DNA of 64,000 bases, from contig NC_054082.1 of the NCBI RefSeq assembly GCF_017562075.2, forward strand, positions 53,082,181 to 53,146,180. The letters are read 5' to 3'. The DNA is from Anopheles merus. Its lineage: Eukaryota; Arthropoda; Insecta; Diptera; Culicidae. Positions 11,214 through 24,900 of the stretch are shown one piece after another; the first letter of the stretch is position 1, and each line of letters begins with the position of its first letter. The notes beneath the pieces were generated by a model. It saw only the letters and a list, made by a program, of their open reading frames with translations. It made no database searches and was not told the origin of the DNA. Both the position numbers and the translations under genes were made by a program.

Positions 11214-14200
11214 TAAGTCTAATTATTAAGCAACCGGCAACTAAGAGTATACAATGTTATTCTAGAAACAATTATAAAGTGTTTTTCCGAATGTAGGCTC
11301 AAAAAACATTTACTGTAATTGCCCTCAATTCTTAACCAACCCCTCCGAAAGGCTCCTCGTCTCTGCACGTGTGTTTTACTTTCTTTTCCAGCGAAACGTC
11401 TCCGACACGAAGCGACAAGTTGGGTCAAACGGTTCCACGTGCCAGCTTTCGAACATGGAAAACAATCCGTCAGGTTGAGAAGAGCAAAAAATTAAGACAT
11501 AATACTGACGTTTATCGTGCACCACAGCTTGGTGACTGTGCAGGGAGAATATGGAGGGCAAAAATAAAGACACAAAAGCGACCTACATTCGACAGTCAAT
11601 GGTGCCCAATGTCTGCGGGAAAATTCAAGCCAAAAAAGACTCAAACAGAACACCCAAATTTACCCATTCCATCGCATCATCAAGGTGTATTGGTTTCACA
11701 TTTTATATTGCTTTACCGTGTGAGCATAAGGTTCGCGGGGATGCAATAAATTCTCCCACTTGCGAACTGTTCCCAATTGTCCTACTGTCCTATCAACTTT
11801 TCCGCATTGACCTTTCTACCCATTTTCCCACTCTTCTCATCCATGTGTTGCCACTTCAAAATTATGTTATGATGCTCTCAATTCCATCGCTTCCGTCTTG
11901 CCGCGTCTGCCCAAAATCTACTTTCGACTTGTCGGCTTAATTGCTGCACGGTGTGGTGTGGCGTACTGCTACGGCAATGCTTAACCGTCCTACGGCATCA
12001 CTTAGCATGGCCCTGCCAATGGCTATAGTAACCGTAATCTCCAAGGTGTCCAAGTTTTTGCGAATGCGAACCGCCAACCGGAGGACTATGATAGCCTCCT
12101 AAAACAATAAGCCCATCTCGGGGGTTTAACGGTATTTAAGCGGATTTTATTGTTATGCCCAGCAGCCGGCTTTTGCCAGCGGAACCGACGCGTCGTCAAG
12201 CTATTGTTGAGCCGTTTCGCATATTTCTACCCTTCTTGGATGAAGCCCAGGCTAAAATAAAAACCATCACGATGGGCGAGTTGATGTTGAACAGTACCGG
12301 CTCCACTGTAAGCTGAAAATAAAAATCGTCCCAGCTCAGTCGCCACGTTACCGGAAATTTGAATGCTTCCTTTTCCCCCCACTGGATGCGGTTTATGTTT
12401 ATTGTGCTGCCCAACTATGATTGTGTTCCCAGTGTTTTGTCCACATTTGGGACAGTATTTCCTCCTCTGTGTCCTATGATGCACACTTCCCTATTGATTG
12501 TGAGTTTGAATCACTCTTCAAAACCAGGCAAAAACTGTGTCGGTGTGAGTTAATATTTCCATAAAAACAGTTCACTTTACCATTTCTATCCCGCTTTAAT
12601 GTTAAAGATGACGTCAAGCAGAGCTTACGAAATAAGTTGTTTTTGTTTCATCTTGGCTGAAGCAATATCTTTGTCTTGCCTGTAGCAATTTACAAACATT
12701 CGCCACTCATCCCTTAGATGTAGGAATGCTAGCTCTAGAAATAATTATAGTACCGAGAATAAGCTTCGCAGACTCGAGAACAGCTTGAGAAAGAGATTCG
12801 TGATGCTTTGATTAAAAATACTTAATGCATACTGGTGATAAATTCGCCTTGTTGTACTTAGCCACCCTTTTCATCTATTCTGAAAATAGCTGTACTGGAA
12901 AAAGAGTGCTCAAATCCGTTCATTGCAGCAATCATTTTAAAATAGAAACACTTTGAAAAATCTCTTCTACGTATAAAAAGAAAAGTTTTATACATGCTAG
13001 TTTTGCATATGCTATTAAATTAACGTATACGTAAGATACGATTATATCATTTTGAAATGCCTTTATCCTTTTATATTTCAAGACACTCTGTTTGTGAACG
13101 AAATAAAGGTATTTTATTCTTCAAGGAAAAACTACTTAGTACTTGTTTGTTTATGATTCTGATTAATTTTTTTTTTAATTTTTTTTTATTTAATTTTTAT
13201 TAATTTTAATTATCTGCTTTCGCTTGATTATTGCGAATTTGAACGGTTTTAAGCGAAACACAGCTTTTCCTGTAATGTCGAATAGCCAGAATGGTTCATC
13301 CATTAATTAAGCTATCTTCATTATTCTACAACCTAAAAGGACCCCAATATAAATCAATAATGTTACTATTTGATCATTGATGCACCAGTTGTTTTCGAAT
13401 AATATATAGAGAAAGACGGGGGAGGGGCGGGAGTGGTTCGAATGGGCATTGAACTTGTCTAACCCTGTATACCAAATAACATATTTGTTAACAATTATTC
13501 AAGCATCAAGTCTAAACCTTTCACAAATTAACTACACTTTCAATCAGAACAAATGTAATCTAATTCATCATCATCCAGAAATCAATGCCAAATGATGGTT
13601 ATTTTACTCATATTTTAAATCAATAGCATTATACAAACCCTGAAATTCAACAGTAACCACACCGATTTGTAAGTATTTAAATCGAACGAATGTAAATCCA
13701 TGCCAATTTCTGATTCCTTCCCACCCTACCCTGTACCCCGATAAAAAAGAGTGGAAGGGGGGGGGGTTGATTTACGCCCAGCATAATCTCTGAATGGCAA
13801 ACAGCATTGGAGGTATGCGATAGTGAAATGAGCATACCGGATGCAAACGACGGCAGTAAAATGATCAAACCGGATGCAAACGACAGCATCCAAACAGCGA
13901 CGCACACTATTCGACAACAGGGAAGGAGCAACAAAAACATAGACCATATGGCTTTTGAAGTTGTACCACCGCTGTTGTTGTTTCTAACCACTGATAGTGA
14001 TTCCTATCGGATAAGGATGCGATGCACAGAATGGGATGCAGTTTGCATGTTTGGGTTATTGCATTCTCTGGTCAACTTCTACGTTTCAAGCGTTTGATTT
14101 GCATGTATGAAACTGAATCGGACGGAGGTTTTGAGGTAGCATATTGTTGGAGTTAATAATCGATTACAGATTAAGAATCCATCCAATTTCCCACTGTGTA

Positions 14201-14509
14201 GCATCTACAACATTGAAACTAGATCGGAAATCACGGTCCATGTGCAGTCGAATGAACTCACTCGTTCGATCAGCATTTGGCCAATTAATTACCAACGGAA
14301 GCTTTGTCCGCCCATTCCCTTCCCAGCAACGCAAAAAGGCATCAAACATACAGCACAGTTTGAAAATATGATAGGCATGATCGATATAATCTACCGCTCC
14401 CTGATATAATAACATCCGTTGGCTGTGCAATTTACAATCAAACCTATTATATCATGATAGTAACCGTCGGGAGCACAAATGCCGCTGAAAAGTGCACAAA
14501 TTGTGACTA
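11214..14509. other. gene-free region
   Basis: No supported gene. A GC-richer block at 11,340-12,500 has short open frames on both strands with no motif. 13,150-13,215 is almost pure A/T low-complexity DNA. A 10-base G run lies near 13,757. Confidence 0.4.
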
Positions 14510-14892
14510 CAGGCGTCCCCCGAGTTACGACCCCCTCGAGTTACGACGATTCGCAGATACGACGATTTTGATTTTGACAGTTAAAAGTTGTCATTTGACA
14601 AGAAAATGATGTATTTTTTTGAATTGCTGGGCTGATAATCGTTATACACACATTTCCAAAGATTCCACAATTACCCTATCTTGAATATCTATATTGTGAA
14701 CGGCTTTTAAAATAATTATTACATTATCGAACATTATTTTAAATAAAATACACGATATCATAAATTCCAACTCTTCAAAATCGGTTATAAACTTAGTATT
14801 CATAGATATTCGACATACGACTTTTTCGACTTACGCCTTGCTTTGGGACATTTTTTCGGTCCCAAATACAGTCGTATCTCGGGGGACACCTG
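14510..14892 (+). mobile_element. TA-flanked MITE, copy 1 (383 bp)
   Basis: Ends are CAGGCGTCCCCCGAGTTACG on the left and, reverse-complemented, CAGGTGTCCCCCGAGATACG on the right, giving imperfect inverted repeats of about 22 bp. TA lies on each side (14,508-14,509 and 14,893-14,894). A subterminal unit GAGTTACGAC is repeated twice near the left end. The AT-rich interior has no reading frame. Copies at 31,806 (inverted) and 36,121 share the full length, so the boundaries are supported by comparison within the window. Confidence 0.88.
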
Positions 14893-15865
14893 TATTGGTT
14901 ATTGGTGGCTCTCTCCAGAGTGCAACAATCAATAAACTCTATCAAAAACGACCGCTTGTAGGCAGGCAGTCACTGAAAACGATAGTCAAGTTAAGCTGCT
15001 TGGAAAGGTATTACGCACGCATTGCAACAACATTTGCCAATTGCAATTGACAGTTAGAATCTACATCGATTAGAGATTGCTCAAAACTGGTTGTTTTGCT
15101 TGATTTGATTTACAGCCGTATTTTCGAACAAAATTAAGCAATAATACAAAATGCTTTAACCCATTCAATAAAAGAAAAAGTAATAATTTCATCAAACTAG
15201 GAAATTTTGCGAGTTGTTGAAGCTTTTGAAGTGTCTATTTATTCTACCAAAAATTCTATAATGAATAAAATCACGCATTGGTTTTTAAACCCAGTAAATG
15301 TTAGAAATGATTAATTTTGTTTAGATTATACAATGCACACAAACAATGCACATCCGAGTACAATCCACCATGCCTATCATCCAAAAACAAAAACATTTAC
15401 TTCCACATTTGGTATTCTACCAAAGATTGATTTTTCCCTCGGTTTCGCTTTCATTCAGCCTCTTGGTTTTCATTCAATCATCTCGCTGCCACCAGCCACA
15501 GCATTCAAAAAAAAAAATCAAAATTCAAATCTCAACCTCTAGTACCGTGTAGAATTGTGACGCATTTGGCCCTCTCCCTCGAGGGATTCGAGATGACGAA
15601 GAAAGCACACGAATGATTCGGGAAAAATACCATTATCGACGACAGATGAAATCATGCTGATGATGCCAATGCTCCCCGCTGTTGCTTTTACCGCAATCAC
15701 ACCTTCATGCAAACGATCGTTCCGGTTACTCCGAATCCGGTGCCACGAATTGCCCCTAACCTATTTTCTTTCAGCCGGTTCAGCATGTCGGCTTACTTTC
15801 ACTGACATGCTGGATTGAAAAGTTTAGCTGGAATGTATTTTCCATAGTGTAAGATTTAAATTTTA
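14893..15865. other. gene-free region
   Basis: AT-rich DNA with two overlapping short frames at 15,333-15,552 that show no domain. Nothing else recognised. Confidence 0.4.
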
Positions 15866-16043
15866 TTCGACTTAACAACATGCCCGTTATGGGTTCAAGC
15901 CCCGAATATTCCGTGCCCCCATACGGAGGACTGAATATCCTGCTATGGTAACAATAAGTCATTGAAAGGCAAGCCCACTTCACTAATGGATACAGGCAGG
16001 CCTTGACCGACATCGGTTGTTGTGTTAAAGAAAGAGAATAAGA
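15866..16043 (+). mobile_element. tRNA-derived SINE, 5'-diverged copy
   Basis: The copy contains the tRNA-like block ending ATGGGTTCAAGCC (similar to a pol III B box, GGTTCRANNCC), then the family body and the 3' segment GGCCTTGACCGACATCGGTT, followed by an AAAGAAAGAGAA tail. The body matches the reverse complement of the copy at 43,180-43,382, and the head matches the copy at 25,382-25,569. It looks like the roughly 200-bp SINE class of Anopheles; the family name was not verified. The first tRNA half is degraded or absent. Confidence 0.7.
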
Positions 16044-19000
16044 CATTAATCTAGAATATATTTAACGATATATAATTCAAATATTTATATATTAAAAAAT
16101 GTAGTTTTTAACCAAATAAATAAACAATGGTCGCTCCAGTATTGATCATATTTAGTTATTTATTGCATTATGTTGTTCCTATTTCAAACATGTGTCTACA
16201 CTACAAACATACGACAGCTTTCAGCAAATGGTATATTCATCAATCCTATCTATTCAAAAATATTCAATAGACACTTTTACACACTTTTTTTTCTCGATTA
16301 TTTGCAGTACCAGTCTATCTACTTTTCAAGTCATAAGACACTTCATGTTTCTGTTCGACACACAGCCAAGCCCCCCCCCCCCCCCCCCCATCCCACCCCA
16401 CAAAAAAGAACGTACGTCATCATTGATGCCACCCTGAGCACCCTCTCCAAAGCTCGGTCCAAAGGTTTCCACCATAGGGAGCCACAGCACAGCCATGAAC
16501 ACAAATAAATGGGTCGCTGAACTTGAAACCGATGCTTGACGGTGAAACCGCAATCGAAAGTGACTCGTCCACCCGTCATGCGACCCGGTTTTTTTTAAGG
16601 TTCACGTGAGGAGCTCACGATCGACTAAGCAAGGCGCAAGGAAACAGGATCTACACCAGCAACGAAAAGAAAGTGAACGTTCACCGAAAGTGCATACCAG
16701 CCAAAAAATCTCACTGCTCAATGACCTCAAAAGAAAGGCAATATCCGTGAAGGCTGCTGTACTTTGTGGCAACGCTCTGCCACTTTAACGTTCTCTGGAG
16801 AAATTCAATCACGACCGAACAATGCCAGAACGGTACCTTTTCACGGTTCCACCTTCCATAGTAGAAGCTGTTTGCAAGACGCCCTACATCAATACAGCAC
16901 ACAACGGAGCAAGAACAGCGAAACAGCGGTCCTTTGTAGATTGTTGCGAGATGAAAAAGTTAAACCCATTATATCAACAGTAATCTTTAAGGGGGTTTAT
17001 GACACATAGGGAAAATGTACTAATAGTGGTGTATTTTGTAATGGTAAAGATGTTTTTTAATGATTTTAATGTGTCAGAAATGTACTTTTTTATTAAGAAT
17101 ATTTTAACAAGTAGCGAGTTTTAATTTTTCCAGCCAGATTAAACACAACAAATTTAATTCATATTTTGGTAACTGCTTTTTTGTAACTATAATGGAGTTT
17201 GGTTCCTATAGTCATCATATTGTGTTCCTATAGTGGTGGTATTTTAACAAACAGAAAAACTATGTAAAATATTACAAGAACATAGTCTTGAAGCTGTTGT
17301 ATATGAACAGCGGGTATTCTGCCTTAATACTGAATTCTAGAATTCTTAATAAGATAAAATTGAGTAAAGTATTATACAAAGGCTGTCGTCAACCCACACC
17401 CGGGGGGGGGTGTGCTTGATTTGAAATATGTTTTGCACTCAGTTAAATATGCGAATTCTACCCTTTGCCTGGTAAATTACGTTACTTGAAACTCATTTAT
17501 ATTGCTTATTTTAGTGCAAACAATACGATCAAAATCTACAATGTCCGATTTGTATTGAATTTACTACTATTACCACTGTAGGATCATGCCTGTTTTGTCA
17601 ATAAAACAAAATAATTTTGGTCCATTCTGCAAACCGTTGCTTTACACAAATGATGATATGCAAAATGTGTCATGTGACACGCTTTTTCTATTGTAATTAA
17701 AACATCTATTGGTACATTGTTATGAAAAGAATGTATTTACCGTTATTTTTATTTGTCTTTCCCGAGCAGTTGGTATCTTGATGAACATCAATGTTTGTTC
17801 CCGAAAAGTTTTTAGCTAAGCATTAGCTAAAATTAGTTCTTAGAATATTATATTTTAATGATTTTTTTAAAGATCTGACAGCCTACGATTTAAGAGATCT
17901 TTTGGGTTTAACGAAAATGAAAAATCGAGATTGAACAAAGGAAATTTTTCGTATTTATTTTCAAAGTGAAATTCCGTCATATTGACGGGTTCCGTAAACC
18001 TAGTGTCAAAAATGCTTAAACATAATTGCTCTCAACTGTAACTCGGTGGGTCGTTACGTCAAAGAATATACATACGATACTATTCAATAGAACTTCGATA
18101 AAGAAAACATAAACTTTAGCAATCCGACTAACAGCTTCATATTACAAAAAAGAATCAAATAATGTTCAATATTAGCTTTATGATAAATAACAAACAATGG
18201 GCTAGAAAGAAAAACTCGGAATTCTATAATTATGTTCGGCGTACTATGGTATTGGTAGTGGTATTGAATGATTGCATTATATCAAGCTTATTTTGAGAGC
18301 TTATTTGCAAGACGTTTTCGGTAAGATCATTTCATGTATATAGTTTAAGAGTGATAATATTCTAGTTTCTTAACAGAAGCTTCAGTATCACCGTTTTGGT
18401 TAGGTTGGTTCGACTAAGAAATTAAACTAAGACTAAGAAATTGATTTAACAAGCTCAAGTAAGTAAGGAAACATTGACATACATAGAAACATCATTCAAT
18501 AATCCATCAACATTAAAGGGCGCACTGTACTCGGACAAAGGTTGGCTGCGCTTAAAAAAAACCTACCGAAACGGTAATCGATGTTGCTTGTTGGCAGAAC
18601 GTGTAAGGACATCAAAATCAACCATTTTCAATACTCACTTCCGGAGGTAAGACAGGAAGCTAATTTAGTAGAATGCTAAGCATCGTTTAAACGAGTAAAA
18701 CGACGATGATACTGAACGCGAAGCTCGAAAGGATCACAGCGTTTTAATCATTCATGTTGCCATCCACTTGACCATATTTTTAATGAACGTTGAGGTAAAA
18801 CGTTGTTTATCATTTTTTCATTTCTTTTGATTTGTTGGAGATACCATGGTAATGGATCATGGTTTCGTTTCACTCCATTTTACTTGCATTGGAGAAGAAA
18901 AATCAACAAAAGTAAGTGTCGCTTTAATTTCATCTTCATCTTCTAGGATGGTCATTTTTCATATCACAGAATCTAATCTTTCAATTGTATTAGTCAATTT

Positions 19001-20059
19001 TTTTTAGTAAATGATAATATAACCAAACTAGTGAAATAACTCAATGTTTAAGATATATCATAAATCAAACGCGGATAATACAAAATTTTAATATAATATA
19101 TTCGTTCATACTAACGCACTTGCTGTCAATTGTGATTTATTACACTTCTTCTCACATATTATTCCAGTCCTGAAAATTGCAACACACCATAGGACATACA
19201 TTTATGTTGCAACAATGAGACCATGAAACTGTAGCACATGACAACGAACTCTCGATGGCAGCGGGTGAAACTTTTCACTCACACCGCTTTACCAAAGGAC
19301 CCGCATGCTGGCCACTGCATGTGTTTGTGTTTGTTGGTCTACTGCCAAACGGGCATCACATCAACGCAGCGTATGCGGCCAGAAATTATCGTCCGTTTGC
19401 TTTCCCGGACATTTTCATCGTGGGATAAGAACCGCCAACGCCAGTAGAGCGCATCGAAATTGCTGGCAGAAACCTGCTTGTCTAGCGGACCTGTTGCTCG
19501 AGTCGGCTACGTTTGGCTAATGCATAAAGTTGCTGAGGTTTGAAGTAAATTGTCAAATATTTCCACCCACCCCCACGCAGTACCCGACGAAAATGCTACT
19601 GAAACATTCCAACCAATATTGACAAACATTGGGAAAGCGATGCATGGGGCACTTGCGAGAGTCGAGTGTGTGGTGACAATGACTGCTGCATGGACTTTGT
19701 TAGTGGCTCATTTGGTAAAAACTTTTGATGGTTCAAATGCTGTCAGCACAAAGCAAAAAATAATAGTCACAGAATCATTGTTAACTGAGAGTTTTTCCAA
19801 GCAATTACAGGAGGGGAAAATATTAGATCAATTATAGTATAGCATGATGATAAGCCAAACTCGCTATGCTTTTTCTAGGTGAATCAAATTTCAGATGGAT
19901 AGTCTTGATCCCAATTTAATGATAAAATAAATCTGTATATGAATAGATATTCTAGAAGTTGAATAGAAATAGAAGTTGAAAAGAATTGAGAACGCAACAT
20001 CTTTTTTTTATCTTTTCCCCATTAAAATTCTTGTAGCATGTCTGCTATACAACATTATA
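16044..20059. other. gene-free region
   Basis: AT-rich DNA with scattered short open frames and no domain. 17,000-17,600 contains repeated words (TTCCTATAGT, twice) and a 10-base G run near 17,401, perhaps from a decayed repeat. GC-richer islands at 16,560-16,930 and 19,240-19,520 could be regulatory. Confidence 0.4.
16371..16389. repeat. poly-C run of 19
   Basis: Nineteen consecutive C on the + strand, followed by further C-rich sequence. Homopolymers of this kind are prone to assembly error. Confidence 0.9.
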
Positions 20060-21029
20060 CAGGGTGTTCGAGATAAATTTGACAGTTTCTGAGGGAATAG
20101 GAAAGGAATTTTTATCAAATTGATGTTAAATATTGAAAAGAAATTTTGTTCTACAAAGTTTAGCTAACCATGTTTGCCGCATTTTTTATTCGAAGTACCC
20201 CCCCTCCGCGTCGATGGCCGCCTGCACCCGCTTCCGGAACCGCGCGCAAGCCCGGACAACCATGTCTCTGGGGATGGCCGCTAACACGGCCTTTATTCTG
20301 GCCACCAGCTCCGCTTTGGTATTGCAGGACGCCCTGTTGGTGTCCCGCTCAACTGAGCCCCACACAATGTAATCCATAGGATTAAGGTCAGGGGAGCTGG
20401 GTGGCCAAACGTCGGTGCTGGTGTATCGGTCGAAATTGGCAGTGAGCCATTGGCGTGTTTTTACGGCCGTATGGCATGGTGCAGAATCCTGCTGCCAAAC
20501 GTACGGCTGCCCATTGGCCACCGTCTCAATCCACGGCTTCACCACGGTACGACGCGTACCGCAGGTCCTCATTTAACGCCACCTTGACGATGCTCGGGGC
20601 CACGCCAACGTCTCGCGCCAGGGCCCGGATGCCGACGCCGGGATCGGCCGTCGCCCGCTGCTACAATCCGGCCAGGAACACGTCGGTCCGCACACAATCC
20701 GACCGCCTGCTATGCTGTTTGCGAACAATAATACTATCCACGTCTTCACCACACTCCTCGAGCTGTACGCGTATTGTTTTTACGGTGTTCAGCGAACACA
20801 TCGCCGCCTTCCGAATTTCGGCATTCGTATGGCCGGCACGAACCATCATAACACACGTTACGCGCTTGTACAATTCGGACGGGTTCCACATATTTACGGA
20901 GCTAGACATTTTTTACACTTGTTCGCACAACTTTTAGCAATCGAATGACATATCAATCATTCGATACGTCAACTCAACCCTGAGATATATAACCAAAGGC
21001 CAGGTGTCAAATTTATCCCGAACACCCCG
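20060..21029 (-). mobile_element. dead 970-bp Tc1/mariner-superfamily transposon
   Basis: Terminal inverted repeats are CAGGGTGTTCGAGATAAATT on the left and the same with few changes on the right (CGGGGTGTTCGGGATAAATT, reverse-complemented), extending to TTGACA. TA target sites lie at 20,058-20,059 and 21,030-21,031. The interior is a decayed minus-strand transposase. It is much GC-richer than the flanks, as expected for recently inserted coding DNA. A full-length relative should be about 1.3 kb, so roughly 0.3 kb of the interior appears to be missing. Confidence 0.9.
20186..20909 (-). pseudogene. broken mariner-like transposase (DD37D type)
   Basis: The start (from 20,909; MSSSVNMWNPSEL) carries an N-terminal helix-turn-helix (AGHTNAEIRKAAMCSLNTVK). 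After an in-frame TAG near 20,660, a second helix-turn-helix follows (IRALARDVGVAPSIVKVAL). The frame then changes and jumps directly to the C-terminal catalytic part, with QQDSAPCHT (second Asp) and SPDLNPMDY. There are 37 residues between the second Asp and the Asp of MDY, the DD37D spacing. The region carrying the first catalytic Asp is missing, so the product cannot be active. In life the enzyme would cut and paste the element at TA sites. The stop, frame change and deletion are read directly; the size of the deletion is inferred from family length. Confidence 0.85.
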
Positions 21030-21359
21030 TATTATTACAGAACCATCTGAAAAATATCTCATTTTACAGAGCAAATAGCTAAATCTTTGACACATTCGGT
21101 TAGAACAGCAGAGTAATAAAAACCCATTTGAAACATAACTGATCAACATAACTGAACACAGCAAATGCAAATATAGAACCAAACTGTAACTTATCGTATG
21201 GATTCATTACCATTGGTCTAAATAACATTTTAAAACAAGCGGATTTGGAGTGTCGGGGCTATAAGCCCTCTGTTAGTGTCGAGCGGGGGGTAGGGGAATA
21301 TTGCAATTGGCTTTGAATCAAACTCACTTAAATGATTTGCTGGGGAGGGGGGGGGGACC
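21030..21359. other. short gene-free stretch
   Basis: AT-rich apart from G-rich runs at about 21,285 and 21,341-21,356. No feature recognised. Confidence 0.4.
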
Positions 21360-21935
21360 TCGAGATCCCTAAACTACTCCATAAAGTTTATTTTATTCAT
21401 TTATTTATTTATTAATAATTTAAAATATTTATTTAACTATTCAACACTTAATCCTTAACCTATTCCCCTAACATCTGCCTTAATCCGGTGTCGCTAAAAT
21501 TGAAGATTAATAAAATGTTTCCTTTAAATGCGTTGGTCGTTAAATTAAAATCAAAGTGATGCCTTGTCATAGCTAGTAATGGCTCATTGAATCCGTATAA
21601 GGTACGACTGCTCTCACCAACAAGCAAGTTACGAGAGCGAAGAGGTCTCGAAGGCACGTAGATGTTGCTCTTCTCTAATAGACAACGTCTAATTCGTTTT
21701 TTTTACATTTTAGCAACAAATACACATTGGTTTACCTTAAAACGATGTTTGAGCGTCTGTAGCCCAAGCAGATGGTAACGCGAGCGATAACTTCGCATGG
21801 CATGTTAATCATCGTAATGCAATTTGGGATTTAAACTAGAGTCTAATGTAACGCCTAGATCACAACCTTCCTCATGACGATCTAACACACTGCCTAACAA
21901 CAAATAGTTATACTTGATCGTTTTTCAAGTCTATG
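21360..21935 (-). mobile_element. 5'-truncated LINE, 3' end (family 1)
   Basis: On the minus strand the segment encodes pieces of the C-terminus of a non-LTR retrotransposon reverse transcriptase. One block (about 21,930-21,835) contains DLGVTLDSSLNPKLHYDD. The next (21,700-21,460) contains SRPLRSRNLL and YGFNEPLLAM followed by FDFN, the NEP...F.FDF signature of the C-terminus of many insect I, Jockey and CR1-like elements. One or more frame changes separate them. The stop is at 21,460, then a 3' UTR runs to an A-rich AATAAATAAATAAATGAA tail near 21,400-21,370. It is a dead fragment; the clade is inferred only. Confidence 0.7.
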
Positions 21936-24900
21936 AAACGATATAATTAAAACAATATCAAAGGGCTAGCTCCAGATCATTTTTAGACATCAAGTACCAA
22001 ACACCAAGTATGAGTCTCTTCGTCCACGGGCCCCCTATTGGGCACAGAAGTTCTAGATAAGACTACTGTACACACTGTTGTATATGCTGGAATTACCATC
22101 CACGGGGCCCCTCGCTGCCGCTCAGTCCGTGTACCGTTAAATCCGCCACTGTTTGGAACGAACCGGTACTTGACTTCACCGGTAAGCCTAGGGCAATACA
22201 ATGTCTCAGCGTAGGTCCGTACAGCATGAGAAGAAAATAGGAAATAGACTGCATGATGCAACATATGCGTAACATGCATATGCGTAGCAATAATTGAATC
22301 CTGTATGATAACAACGCAAGACGCATAGGACATAAAATCTCAAGTAGGTTTAGGAACATTCTAGAGACGCGATAGATTTGAAGACAAACAATAAAAGGCA
22401 AAACATAAGGATACATAGAAAACCATAAAACAATCCGAGAACATACCAACGGAAAGAAATATAAAATAGGCATAATCATATACACCTATACATCCACACA
22501 AGATGTACATACGCAACCAACACACACAAATAATTCAAAAATATAAACCAGGGTTTTCGTGAAATAAACACAAATTGAATTAGACAGTACATGAGACTAC
22601 AAGCATTTATTCATGAGCTGAGAGTGTCCCCCTAGCCAAGGTAAGGCCTTTTAGCTCCAACGATTCCAGTAAGGAAAATTACCAAGATCGCCTGGACGAT
22701 CACAAGTCTGAAGAGAGAAGTCAAATGATAAAAAATATATATTACGCCATGTTGAAAAATAAACTTTTCCTTCGTACTGCTTCATCTCTACCGACCAAAA
22801 TCACGGCCATCTTTCCAGAAAACCAGAAAGCACTCAGCAGATTCGTGCCTAAATCATACGAGAACCCATCCAGCAATCAACGTTGAATGACAGCTTAATG
22901 CTTCTTATCGTTACAACGGAAATAAAACACTACAATTGCACCAACATGCTAACCTTCAGAAGATTTTGTTGAAATTGTGATACATTTCCTTCATATCGTC
23001 AAGGTCCATTCCTCTCTCGAGAAAAAAAACACTCCTCAAACTATAGAACCACATATAAAGACTTCAATTTACCACTCCAAAATAACAGCGAAGCTGCCAC
23101 CCTCACAGAATGCTAATCCTTTTGGCAAACAGGACAGATTTTCCGACCTTACTTTACCGTTTGACTGCAGAGAGAAGGGCAGGAAATGCTTGGTGTGATG
23201 TACTTTTATTTTAGCTTGTCTTAGTAAACCACACAGAGCACAGTGTTTTCGTCCATAAACGGGTCTTGATCATTAATCATTTGGCATGGTTTTAGCTTGT
23301 CCTACGAGTTTCGCTCATTTATCATCGACTTGTTGTATGTAGTCGGTTTAGGATGGACGGATAAACGGATACTTTTTTGTTGTTGCTTCTCGCTCCTCAT
23401 TAAGAGCACTAATCTCCATTAAAACACACTCACTCGCACGAAAGAGCCGGTGAGCTATAGTGTTGTAAGTGAACGTTGTTACGAAACGTGTTTGAATGTG
23501 CCATATGACTGCTTCATATATCGGTTATGCGAATTTGAACATGTTCTTTCTTATCACAGCTTTACCGCAAACTTGCAGATTTTTTACTGCTTTCACAATA
23601 ATCACTTATATGGTTATTCTTGGCTCTCTCCGATCCATTGTTACGCTTCGACCTATCGATCATGAATAATTCAACACACTAAGTTGTAACACCCACAACC
23701 ATCATTCCATCGGATAAAAATCAACAAACGCTTGATCCTTCTACGAACTCGAGCTAAAAATGTTTACCCTTCGGAGCCTTCGCTATGTGCTAATCATGTT
23801 TCTTTGTGTAAACAGCTTCCCAACCTAATTTGAGAACACGATTCCCCTTCAAATCCATGGGACGAGATGACTTCACAAAAAGAAAAAAAAACAAGATTAC
23901 CAAGAAGGCAACTTTACTATGACTACTAATAAGACGTTACTTCGAATTTTACACAGTATGTACAAAATCAGTCAGTGGTAAGATAAGCACACACACACAC
24001 ACACACACACACTTGTAAGCTTTAACGTTTATGTATGAAATTGTTTCTAAAGACCAATTATTTGCTTCAAATTGATACAGAAATAATAATTTTTAATTAT
24101 ATTGGAAGAATCTTGTAATCTTGTATCTTGTAATCTTGTGAAGTATTTCAACCCAATTGAGCTAATGTACTCTACGAAACGTTTAAATTATGGAACAGCC
24201 GCTGTCTTTGGTTCTGCGAATTGTGCACTTTTATTGCCTATGCAATTACATGTGCACAGCATTTGTGCATTATATATGTGCAATTATATCTGCAGTATTT
24301 GTTTATTCGGTGGAATGACGAAAAGGGAAAGCAAAGTACCATCGAAATGGGATGCATTTTTTATTTTCATTTCGATATTTTCTGTATTCAATTTGTGTCT
24401 GAAGTTCTAGGAGTTCTTTAACAAGTAAGTCTTTGATGCAAATTTGTGATTTGTACAGTTATCCATGTTTTAGCCACTGCAGTAAACCCTCCAACTCCAA
24501 GCCCCTCAGGTTATTAGGCTACGGAAAATTCTCCGTGGTTAATTCCACGAAGGCTCTCTCATGGGGATGTTTTAACTTGTTGTTTTGTTTACACACCGTG
24601 CTGTCCGCCAGTAGGAGCAAATCAGGCCATGTAACCGCATAACTATATGTGAGTGTACTCATTGAGGATATGATATATAATTAGTTTATGATTGAAAAAT
24701 GTGATCTTTTCCAAATGTTGGTTTTTTTTTAATAATCTATTCTTAAGATCGAATACTACTATTAAAGCGTATAAAACACCTTCTGTTCTTTATCGTAGCA
24801 ACCTTCGTGAGAAAACTGGACATTTCAACAGCGTTATTTTTACGTTTTGTTCATGAACCTAAAAAACCCTCCTTGCAACATAAATTATTTTTGAATGGAT

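Noticed and set aside
19238..19837. Three overlapping short plus-strand frames
   Set aside because: Different frames, no domain, no splice signals in phase.
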